From: Capitella teleta
Taxonomy: Eukaryota; Annelida; Polychaeta; Capitellidae
NCBI GenBank assembly: GCA_000328365.1
Contig: KB310159.1
Coordinates: 5,129-69,128, forward strand
DNA: 64,000 bases
Direction of reading: 5' to 3'
Made by a program: the position numbers and the translations under genes. The notes below the pieces were generated by a model. It was not told where the DNA came from. It searched no databases and saw only the letters and a list, made by a program, of their open reading frames with translations. Shown here one piece after another: positions 37,969 to 48,500 of this stretch (position 1 is the stretch's first letter; every line of letters begins with the position of its first letter).

Positions 37969-39465
37969 AGTGTTCATTGTACATGTGTTTTCATTGTGAA
38001 GATCTGATTTTTTTTCCTCAGTTTTATTTACGTATTTTCCTGTATATTTATTTATGTATTTTCCCTTTTCCCTCTTTTATATTGATTTTGGACTTTTATA
38101 TTTTACACATTTTTAGTGTAATGCTGAATATAATTATTACAGCATGTTTATTCGATACTCTTTACGTTCTTGTCATTTATTCGTATTGCTGAGTTCAGTA
38201 TATTGTATATTATACAAAGGCGATTTTTATGATTCTATATTATATATATGTATATGTATATTGTTTTTGCATTGACAGCTTTCTGATTACAATTTTATGT
38301 TTTATATTTTACTCCTCTATCAATTGGTTCATTCTACCATGTATTGGAGTTATTTTACATGACATTAACCCCCAAAAATGTATATATATCTGTATTTATT
38401 TATTTCTTATCTGATGCAAATTTGGTATTTCATTGAATAAATTTCAAGTGCTTATTCTGATTGTCAGGTTCTCAATAACGTTTATATATTAGGATTAATT
38501 GTGAGTTGTGAAACCGCTTATGACTTTTTCACTAAACATAGCTACACTCAATAATGAGAAAGTTACAAATATTTTCGGAGAATCTCTGCCCAGCGAAGAA
38601 ATCTTTTCTTTATTACAATTACTTGTGGTACATGTATTTTTTATGCCACTTTTTGAATCTCAGAAATTGCAAAATTACTTCAGTAAATATATGTTAATAA
38701 TATGTATTGGTAGCTGTGGTTAAGTGGATGGTAAATGTTTCATGCGTGTAGACCTGAGTAGGCAGACAATCCTTAAAGGTAGAGTTCTCAACATGCTTAT
38801 GAATTATCGTTTGTGTCTCCTGCAGTTTAACTGGATGATCATCTAACTATGGTTGTGCACACTAATGTAAATGATAATCACTTGCTTATCAGTCGCTGTA
38901 TTAATCGAGTACATAAAGATGTCATTTTTCATCTTGCTGCCTGAAGTGGGTACTTAACCTCAGAACATATTTGATAAGGCATTATATTATACAGCTTGCA
39001 TGCTAGAAACTGCATTCAAAGCGTGTATCTGGAGAAATTCTTGCCCTGGTAATTGTTCTAATCGTTGTTGCAATCATTATCTGCAAAAGCATCTCAAGGG
39101 TTTGGCTGGGCACAATCAGCTTTTTGAAAAAAGGAAACAATTGACATATGCATTATATTACACGCACATGTGACTTTAGTAAATCTGTATCTAATTGAAA
39201 AATTAGATCCCTAGTATGCAGTATAAGTATTGAACGTTTAGTATATTCTTTAATTTCCAATGTACATGTTCTGTAACCTACTGCACAGCATTCTTTGTAA
39301 ATGAATCAATAAAAGGCATCACATTTAGAGATAAGCGAGTAGTCGCATGCCATACTGAACCCATTGACGAGATCTTATCAGCAATCATCTTCTTCATTGA
39401 TTAATTCATCTCCTTTTGCTCAGAGTTCTTTTCGTCCTGCTTATTGTCGCCTCCTATCCACTGCC
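37969..39465 (+). other. 3' UTR of zinc-finger gene and intergenic spacer
   Basis: A T-rich 3' UTR follows the stop codon; the first clear polyadenylation signal is at 38436-38441. The remaining kilobase up to the CRYZ-like start has AT-rich sequence without a supported gene. An AATAAA-like run also occurs at about 39307. Confidence 0.5.
38436..38441 (+). terminator. Polyadenylation signal of the zinc-finger gene
   Basis: AATAAA about 470 bp after the stop codon at 37966-37968, inside T-rich DNA. It is the first canonical hexamer downstream of the stop that I noticed. Confidence 0.5.
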
Positions 39466-41113
39466 ATGAACGCCATCCAAGTCAGCAAATTCGGAGGCCC
39501 AGAGGTCTTGCAGCTGACCAAAGCCGCTCCTGTTCCCAAGCCCGGTCCTGGTCAGGTGTGTACCCATCGACTTACATTTGCTCTTTGGATGAAGGGCATA
39601 TAGTATATGTTACTCTTTCTTGGAGTGTTTGAAGTTTTGTATACATATAGCTCAGGTACTATTATGGATGTGATCTTTTCATCTGTTGTTATACAATTAC
39701 CGCCTTCCAATGAAAATTTCTTCTTCACTGTATCAGTTTTTATCTCCCAGGTACTGGTACAGGTGAAAGCAGCCGGAGTGAACCCAGTTGACACCTACAT
39801 AAGGGACGGCCAAAGAGGTGGTCAATTGCCCTATATTCCTGGCAAAGATGGTGCGGGAATCGTAGCAGAACTCGGTTCTAACGTGACTCGTGCTAAGGTT
39901 TGTACACGGTACTAATATGGCCAATTCCTTATGTCAATACGTTTTCCTTTTTTTAATCTTCAGCCCGGAGACCGAGTCTACTTCTTTTTGTCATCATCTG
40001 GAACTTACGCTGAGTACTGCCTGGTTGATGAGAAGTGCTTGGCTCCTCTGAAAGAACAACTGAGTTTCTCCCAGGGGGCTGCCATTGGAGTGCCGTACTA
40101 TACCGCGTACAGAGCTCTTGTACATAAAGCAAATGTGAAACCTGGCGACACTGTTCTTATTCACGGAGCCAGTGGAGCTGTGAGTTGTTTACTTTATGTC
40201 TGCTGGTATTTGTTTATTTGTTTGTTGTATTCTTAGGTTGGTCTTGCTTGCTGTCAAATTGGCCGTCAGCTGGGTTGCAACATTTTTGGCACTGCAGGGA
40301 CCAAGGAAGGAATGGCGTTAGCTAAAGCCAATGGAGCCAAGATGGTCTTCAATCATAAAGACACAGATTACATGGAGAAGATCACGGTATGTCACAGCAG
40401 CCTTGAAATTATGGATCTTATGGATCTTGTTCTTTACTAAACAAATGTACTCTTTGGTCGTGTGGTCAAGGATTTTGAATGTTCAATAAAGTCCTTGCGG
40501 GATATGCATACCAACCATGCACATGGCGATCGCGCCGTTGGACTCGAAAATTAGAATTTTCTTTAAGGATTTCACCTTTTCACTGTTTTGTTAATTTTGT
40601 ACACAGAAAGCCAGTGGTGAAGTTGGAGTCAGTGCTGTGATTGAAATGCTGGCCAATTTGAATCTTGCAAAAGACTGTGAACTACTCAGACCTTGCGGCA
40701 AGGTTGTGGTGAGTTTTTGCCGGTCAATTATCTGCCTTAATCAGTCCTGGACGTGTTATTTTCCAGATTGTCGGCAGTCGAGGATCCTTGGATTTTAACC
40801 CACGTTTGACCATGGGCAAAGAATTGACCATCATTGGTCTGATGGTTCTGAACGCCTCTACTGTGAGTTCATTATGATGGTGTATTACTTTCACTATTGT
40901 TCTCTACTTCAATAGGTCGAATTAGAAGAAACTGTCGCGTTCTTGGGCGCCGGTCAAGAAGCTGGATGGCTGACCCCCGTAGTGGACAAAGAGTTTGCAT
41001 TGGAAAAAGCAGCTGAGTCACATCGTGAGGTCATCAGCCACGCTGGTGGGTCACAGGGAAAGATAGTTCTTTGTGTGGAACCAGCTGAAGGACTGAATTC
41101 GGTTCCTCTGTAA
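39466..41113 (+). CDS. CRYZ: Zeta-crystallin-like NADPH:quinone oxidoreductase
   Basis: Seven exons: 39466-39555, 39751-39897, 39964-40179, 40237-40386, 40607-40708, 40767-40862 and 40916-41113. All introns are phase 0 and the CDS totals 999 nt (332 residues), the usual CRYZ length. The protein reads like the human enzyme throughout: FGGPEVLQL, VKAAGVNPVDTYIRDG, PYIPGKDGAGIVAELG, GAAIGVPYYTAYRAL, the nucleotide-binding HGASGAVGLACCQIGRQLG, GTAGTKEGMALAKANGA, VIEMLANLNLAKD and IVGSRGSLDFNPR. It belongs to the zinc-free medium-chain dehydrogenase/reductase family. It reduces ortho-quinones by one electron with NADPH and binds AU-rich RNA in vertebrates. The first ATG in frame is at 39466. The frame is open upstream to a stop at 39340 and reads FRPAYCRLLSTA, so a spliced upstream exon could add a mitochondrial presequence. 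Confidence 0.95.
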
Positions 41114-41276
41114 ATGGATACGAACATTATTGGTGTTTATTAATTGGAGTGTTATCTAATCAAATTCGAAATATTTTGTTTGTTTTCCTCACTAGTATAT
41201 ATGACTGTGTGATTTTTCAACTTTTTCTTTTCATAGGATATTTCTTTTAATTAACAATTTACAATTACAGATGTTG

Positions 41277-41282
41277 AATAAA
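41277..41282 (+). terminator. Polyadenylation signal of the CRYZ-like gene
   Basis: AATAAA 164 bp after the stop codon, followed by T-rich and GT-containing sequence, as expected for cleavage and polyadenylation. Confidence 0.65.
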
Positions 41283-41389
41283 TGGTAATTTTACAATCTA
41301 TATTTTGTGTTTTTATGTCCTATGCTGTATATAGTACACGATATAAACACCCACACACGAACCTTGCGTAATCGATGCATGCTGGATTA

Positions 41390-41610
41390 TGTGATCGGTA
41401 GCCACAACATTGGGTGCACTACATTCGGCGTAAATGAATTTGGAGGAGAAATGATAGGAATAGCAGCATGAAATGTTAGACTAACCGTACCATGTATCTT
41501 TTTGTGCTTTTCACATTGCGACCCGTTTTGTAACACTTGCACACTCTCTCGCTGTGCCAAAAGCATTGAAATCGTTAACATGGAATAGATGATGGAATAG
41601 ACGACTTTTG
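41390..41610 (-). repeat. Dispersed repeat X, copy 1
   Basis: Read on the minus strand this shares blocks with 48410-48540 (minus) and 52290-52380 (plus): an ATGCTG(C/T)TATTC box, GCCGA(T/A) and GTGCACTC-like steps in the same order. The end GACGACTTTTGGCTCCAAC at about 41600-41620 matches GACTACTTTTGGCCCAC near 53077-53093. A family of old non-coding mobile repeats is the simplest reading. Confidence 0.55.
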
Positions 41611-41904
41611 GCTCCAACTGCACATGGTGCGCTTGCCTCTTTCTTAGAGTTCGATCATTATGAGAAACAGAAGCTGATAAGATATTCAATTATGTATTCA
41701 AGGCTGCCGTAAACAACCTGACGGGTCACATACCAAGCTTGTTCTCATCGATTTCAACCAAACGGACTTGCAATCGTGCTGTACGAAATGTTTTTAACTT
41801 AGCATTGTGACAGGTCCGCTTACGAGTATTTGATCGGATTATTGAGGCGGTCGGATTAAATGTCGCTTCAGTGAAGGGCGACTGTAGACAATACCTTCTT
41901 TTAC

Positions 41905-42111
41905 CTGCGATTCAAGCAGCATATAGGCACCGAATTCTTCTGATCTTCCGTTGAATGTTCCGCCGGGACTCCGCCATTGTGGATTCGATTGGAACTGAGT
42001 GCGCTGCGGAGAATTCTGAGGGACCTTGGAGCCGTATCTCCGCCTGTCTCCACGGATATCCGCTTCAATCGTTCTAATGCATAATGGCCTGATACATTTA
42101 GGCCTACACAC
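41905..42111 (-). CDS. Possible single exon, unrecognised
   Basis: A minus-strand open segment with a polar composition (KVPQNSPQRTQFQSNPQWRS, then RSEEFGAYMLLESQ) that ends at a CAG|GTAAAA donor at 41905. No ATG in a good context, no partner exon and no domain are recognised. It could be a first exon of a gene running to the left, but the downstream sequence is repeat X and the CRYZ-like 3' end on the other strand. Listed only as a weak candidate. Confidence 0.18.
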
Positions 42112-43385
42112 TTTGCTTGGCCATTATGAAATATTCAGCCGGGATCTGTTATAAGAAGGCTAGATGTGAGGTCTCCTTGCGAAGTTGTATTCCGCCTCTT
42201 GTCATGTTTGTGAATCTGTGCTCTTCATTTTGGTTCCTTTGCTTCATTTCAATAGGTGAGGAATTTTATTCAATTGCTTCCATTCTCTCTCTTTTTCCCC
42301 AGTAATTATTAACCTAATTTCATAATCTCTTAAAGTGTCTGCATGTACTTTGAGTGCTTTATACAGGGTGGTTATTAGATAATTGAGCTGGCCCACTATA
42401 ATACATAATTATATATTGCTTGTAAGCAAGCATGTCTCGTTAGTATTATTATATTTATATTATTATTATTATTATTTTCGACGCCGGCGTTCTATTGTGG
42501 TTTTCTTTTTGGGAAGGGGGGGAGGCTTTTGTATACATTTTGTTTCGTTGCCCTTTCGTTGACTCCACACCGAGTCACAAAGTACACTCATAAAAGAAAC
42601 GCTCGAAATGATAAGATGGCTCATTTTATGATTTTACCACCTATTATGAGCGGAACTGAGTCGCTCTATGAATATTATATCTATGGCGCGGTGAAGATCA
42701 AGACCCCGAATCCACTCTCACCACGAGCGTTATGATTGCGAAATATATTTGTAATTTTGTTACATTTTTAATTCTTTCGAAACTATGCAATGCTTCCCAA
42801 TTGTGTTAGAAGGTTGGGCGCTGTGTACTACAAGTGCTTACTGTGTAAAGAGAGTACTATGTGCAAGTATGCAGGATAAAGAACCCTATAATCATAAATT
42901 ATAATAAATTATAAATTGAGATTTTTCAGTAGGACATCGACGAGGGCAGTGGATGACATCTCAGGTTGTGTGGTGGGTTCTATGAAGCCAAAGCCACAAT
43001 TGGCCGCGGGTTAGACCAGATATATCGCAATTATTACCCCATATACATTTTTTCATTTTTTTTTTTTCATTTGAGAGTCTGTGAGTTTTGAGAGGCATGC
43101 ATGCACTGTATCACCCCAGCAAATTACGTCACAAGAATCGGTTTTCAAATCCACGGTCATTAGTCATTACCAAGGCATACTTTAAATCTCAACCTTTTAT
43201 CTGTGCCACGATTTAATACCAATATACATCGACGTTCTTTTAGTGTTTATGGCCCCATTTTATGGACTCTCTACCAGATGACCTACGTTTTGAAACTGAA
43301 ATTGCCATTTTTAAACGTAAGCTAAAAACTTTTTTATTTCGCTCATACTATTTTCACTGACTGTTTTATTTATTTATGCATTTTA
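42112..43385. other. Intergenic with an old SINE
   Basis: No gene supported. TTA/ATT repeats at about 42447-42476; CAGGGTGGTTATTAG at 42364 resembles a mariner-type MITE end. The decayed SINE copy is listed separately. T-rich DNA precedes the assembly gap. Confidence 0.4.
42680..42895 (+). mobile_element. Strongly decayed SINE copy
   Basis: Shares GCGTTATGATTG(C/T)GAA, GGTTGGGCGCTGTGTACTAC and TATGCAGGATAAAGAACCCT with the intact SINE copies, in the same order and spacing apart from an insertion of about 25 bp. Head and tail are lost. It is the oldest of the four copies. Confidence 0.75.
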
Positions 43386-43506
43386 NNNNNNNNNNNNNNN
43401 NNNNNNNNNNNNNNNNNNNNNNNNNNNNNNNNNNNNNNNNNNNNNNNNNNNNNNNNNNNNNNNNNNNNNNNNNNNNNNNNNNNNNNNNNNNNNNNNNNNN
43501 NNNNNN
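43386..43506. other. Assembly gap (N run)
   Basis: 121 undetermined bases. The 70-aa open frame that spans it is an artefact of translating N. Confidence 0.99.
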
Positions 43507-45204
43507 ACGATTTAACATACATGTATAATGAAAATAGGTTTGAATAATTCAAAGTTAAATGAATGGATATATGTACCTGCATATCAATAAAGTAAACAAT
43601 CAGAGTTGTATGAGTGATTATTAAAAGTTTCGAGTTTGGTTTTAGAGTGTCAATTTGAGTTTAAGAATCGAGGTCATAAGGTAAAGGGTTCCATAAAATG
43701 AGACCATAATATTAATGTTAATTATTATTGTTGCATACGTGGCACAAATAAACTCTGGTTATTACTATAGAGTAGGCAACCCTGTTGATGAATTATGCAG
43801 TAACAAGCAACGCAGGGTGATTGCTAAGGTAAACAAAATATTGCTGGTTGAGTTGCAGTAATTGTGCCAAACTACGCAGTTCAATCGTTAAAAATTGCAT
43901 GTTTGGAGTGCTGAAGCATACATATCTATGTTATATTGCTTTCTGCATGTTTATGTATTTCTATACACATATATATTTTTAGTGTGAGACCACTGATATA
44001 CACCATAAAAAAATGGAGTCTCTTTGTTGAGATAATAATCATGTCTTAATTATTTTGCTGTTGTCCATTGCATCCGTCAAAACTTGCTGTATTTGTTCTC
44101 TTAATTGCGCACAGTGCAATTTTCCTAATTACATTTTGAACCACCTGAACCAATGACTCTAAATACGCTTCCATTTTTAGAACGTTTTTCTCCTCCTGCT
44201 GGTTTTTTACAGTATTAATGCCCTGGGTGTGTGCATTGATTAGAAACTGCTCTTATATTTTTACGTCTCCATACAAATGTTTTAAAATGTGATATTATAT
44301 CCCCACCCCCTGTGTAAGGCTCATTTGAGCACCTGGCTCAAACAGACACTTTTTCAAATCCTCTTGTCTATTAATGAGAATTGCATTACAACATATAATG
44401 GAGAATAAGGAGTTTTCAACCAAATCAATTGGACCGGTCGGAAAATCCTATTTCCGGTGAGTTTTTGGTGCTATGTATAGCACTCTTTTTTGGTCGTTCT
44501 ATAGCCATCATCCAAGGAGTTCATAATGGATGATTTTACTTTAACTAGATCTTGTTATGACCTCATAAAGCCTACTGGTGGTCATACAATCTAACTTCCG
44601 CTTTGCTTTCAACAGCTAGAGGTCAGCCCCGCTATACAATTGTTCTGTTGTACTGATTGCTATCATTTTGAAACCATTGCGTACTTATTGGTATATTTTC
44701 CACAATTTGATATCAATTATGAAAGCCCAATTGTTATGTTGTGAGTGCAATAGTAACGTTGATAAAAATGTCTTTTACTATCACCATAATAATGTGTTAG
44801 ATTATGTAATATTCATACGACCGTTGAGAACACAGTTTAAAAAGTAAACATTATCTAATTATATTTAATGTCTGTATAGTATCACAAAAATCACTGATAC
44901 AATTAATTATAAGCATACATGACCAATAAAATGATATTAAGCTAATTATACAGTTTCAAAACGAATTTAAAATGAAATTTTAAAAGCGCGCGAAATCAAA
45001 AGAAATGAAATGTCGTCTACTGATCGAACCATTTCCAAGAAAAATTTCGCTTGCGTTTCCATAAACAAGGAATTGTGCGAATTTTAGGATTACGAGGCGG
45101 CCAAGTGTACAATATGGTATAGAAGACTGGAAGTGGGTTATTATAACTTTTGGTTTATTCCATATCGTCATTAAATTGTTCGTGTTGTTTAAAAATGAAA
45201 AAGG
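43507..45204. other. Intergenic, upstream of ionotropic receptor gene
   Basis: AT-rich with no supported gene. The signal-peptide exon of the ionotropic receptor should lie here or just before 45559, but I could not find one with a good ATG, hydrophobic core and donor. Confidence 0.4.
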
Positions 45205-45292
45205 CGATTTTATTATTTCTAAATTTGCCTGTATGGCTGAAAAGTTGCTCATCTTTGCAGCCATACAGGCAAATTTAGAAATAATAAAATCG
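45205..45292. repeat. Perfect 35-bp inverted repeat (hairpin)
   Basis: The left arm 45205-45239 (CGATTTTATTATTTC...TGTATGGCTG) is the exact reverse complement of the right arm 45258-45292, with an 18-nt loop. Pairing stops abruptly at both outer ends (G opposite G). The total of 88 nt is the size of a microRNA precursor, but a stem without a single mismatch is more like a recent inverted duplication or a small palindromic element. Confidence 0.9.
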
Positions 45293-45558
45293 GTTACCCA
45301 CAAAAAACCCACACAATTATCTCCTTTACTCACTCAGCTTAAAGGTGAATTCGACCATATGTAGGACTACTGACGGAAATATTACCACTGTCGTATTTAG
45401 GTCAGTACTGGCACTGTGGTCATTCGTCAGCGAACTCAGGTGATGCATGTGATCATGCAGAAAATTCGCCATATGGATACATCTCCCATGTAATAGCCTC
45501 TAGTGTCCTACCAGAACAGGTTTTGTGAGTGTCGCTGATGTTCTATATTCATTATCAG

Positions 45559-48500
45559 GTCAAGGATCTATCCCTCTGGTTCCAAATCAACCCAAAACCG
45601 AGACCCGCACATCCGTTATCAATTGGAGACGATATGAATCCAACTGTGCCTTAGGGGACACGGGGCAGCAGGGGATTTGTGCAAGGGATGCGCGGGTGCT
45701 GTACTCAGAAGTATTTGCTAAGTTATTTCGTCTTTTTGATCCGGCAGCAGTGTTTGTCGTTGACGGTGAGTGGCGCATGATATTCTAAAACATCAACAAT
45801 TGATAATTGCAGACGATTGGACTTCAGAGTTACCTGGCATCCTCAGTATTTATCACTTCAGTTGCGAGGAATCCTACCTGGTTTTACCTGAGCGCTTAGA
45901 TAATTACCATTCAGGAAACGGCGAATATATAAACATCCTAATTCGTTGTTACCTCGAGGATTCCCAAAGACTGATATTACAGGTAGTTTATTTACACTAA
46001 TCTTTTCAGACACATTTGCATGGTAATAATAATATTATAATTCTGAATTCTTGTAGATAAGCAAATCTTCAAGCCTTCGCCAAAGATATGTGAATTGGAT
46101 TCTGCTGGGTCAAAGTGCACGATGTCTGGATAATCCGGGGAGCTTCGTTGAGAGACCAGGGGATAATGTCTTGACTTTCGACGCGGCTGGACGTGCCCCC
46201 AGTGTCCGGCATGTCAACGGGAGCGATGCTTTATTGGCAGTGAGACCATTATAGTTTCCCATGATCGAAGTTTGAATTGACCAACCGGCAGAGATCACGA
46301 GCTGGCCGTCTTGTTATACTGAACAGCAAACGAAACGCAACATTCACCGACGACGCCTCAGATGGGCTCGGTCGGAAACATCGAAATAGCCCGCTTGTTC
46401 ATTTTATCCCCAACCGACTTCAACCAAATTTAAAGATAATTGCTCTGGAATAAATGCTGAATCTGAAAGTTTATTTAAATTAGGGGGCCTACGTCTCGGG
46501 TGTTTCTCACGCTGGCTATTACGATGTTTCCTACAGAGCTCATCTGAGGCGTCTCTGGCGGAGTGGAGGGGTCAGAACTGGAACTAAGAATGGGCGGCCA
46601 GCAGTGAGCTCAGCATCAGGAAGCCGACGCCAAATCGTGTCCGCACTTATCACGCGACAATAAAACCCAATTTCGATGCTGTGGAAGGGAGGATTCGGTT
46701 CCGGAGATCCGAAATCCGGATGGCTTTGTTCTGGCGCCAATTGGTTACTTTAGCTCCTCCTGTTCTAGCTCTGCCTCGGACATTTCCGGTTTCACGCAAT
46801 CGCGAAAAAGAAAACCCGGGATATCATTGAGGGGTGGACGCCATTGAGGCACAACGATGGAAGGCAATTGACCTTCCATCGCTGTGCCTCTGTTTCACAT
46901 GACATCGCAAAAATCTAAGTGGCAAAAGATTGAAGGGTGGATTCAGATTGCTCATTTCACACAGATGTTTGGGTGAATTTTGGATTAAATTTTTTTTGGG
47001 GTATTCATCTGCTCTCTATACAAGACTGAAATCGACACGCATGTCGATTTCGAAGCCGCCTCAATCCGCCTCTGGATCCCGTTAAACTACTCTTAAATTT
47101 TCAATATAATATTATCATATTATATCATAATATTTCAATATATAATATTATTATTTCCGCGATTGATCAAGTTACGGGTAGTTTAGTTGTGTTGGTGTTT
47201 CCTTTGCTGTTCAGTATTTAATTTATTTAATTTATATATTTAATATTTAATTTATAAGGTCTTTGATATTATTATACATGTAACATTTATTTGTCTTAAT
47301 TCGTCATAATTCTGACGTCACCTTATCGAGGTCACCAAAAATACACTTCGTTGCCTATTATTATAATCGGGTGCAACAAAAGTTTTTCTACTCTCAGGAT
47401 GTACATGCATCAACATCTCATACAGGGTTTGGATTGCAACAACATGATTGTTGGTGTGTTATAGACAGCGTGGACCAAAAGTTGTCTATGTGAAAAAAAA
47501 AAAAAAAATTAAAATTGGCTTAAAATTCATCCATAATTAAAAAAAAAAAAAAAAAAAATCTGATATGGATTAACGAGGTTATTATGCACCCATTACTTTT
47601 ATGCAAAGAAATCGCATAAAACGTTAATTTTGAATGAGGGAGGAATATTTAAATGCGAGAGGTGAGTGATCGCGAAGAGCTTTTATGTGCGCGTCATAAC
47701 GTGGGCCCCTGAGCCAGCATTGTGGAATGTCAGCTGTTGCGTGGCGCTGCTGTACAAATTATCTGCTTTATTTTGATATTAGTAGATAAACATTAGTGCT
47801 ACATTCTCTACAGCACCACTCACAAACAATATAATAGTTTTTTAATCCTACAATAGTAATTTAAGTAGAATAGTATTTGGATGCACGAAGATAATTAATA
47901 ATGCGTACGATTTAAACGGACGCCCCCCCCCCCCCAAAAAAAAAGGCGCGCGTTTTCTGCCGCTCGCTGCGCAGCTTCGTACTTCTCCGCGAAAACGTTG
48001 AATTTAGTGAGTATCTTACTTCGCATTTGTTTTATCTTTTTTATTGTTGTTATTTCTTGAGTTGGTCGTCCCATTACGCGATATACTACGTAGCAGAATT
48101 ACGATTTACGAGGGAAGAGCGCATTTGGATTGTAACGAAATAATTCTTGAACAAAATGTGCTGAAAAAGTCAGAGTTGCTTGGCGACATTCATTGCCAAC
48201 ACCTCCACCGTCCCGACAGTCAATTTACAATGAACGATGCATTCCTATTATTATGCACTGTAAGGCCTACTCAACCATCATCCCTCACATACATGTATTA
48301 GTATGCGACAGGTCACTATGTGCAGTAGCGTGTTGAGAGCGCTGCCTTATTTGGACATCCAAATGATGCTCATCCATGGTCCGGGGCTGAAAGGGAAAAT
48401 AAGTGAAATATCGCCGAATGTTGAGTGCACTCTTTTGATTGAGATAAATCGGCATCAATGTCGGCAAAATTGGATTTGAAATGATAAGAATAACAGCATA

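Noticed and set aside
41387-41689. Minus-strand 100-aa ORF as a gene
   Set aside because: It overlaps dispersed repeat X, and the similar frame at 48.4 kb is part of the same repeat.
43370-43582. 70-aa ORF across the N run
   Set aside because: Created by undetermined bases.
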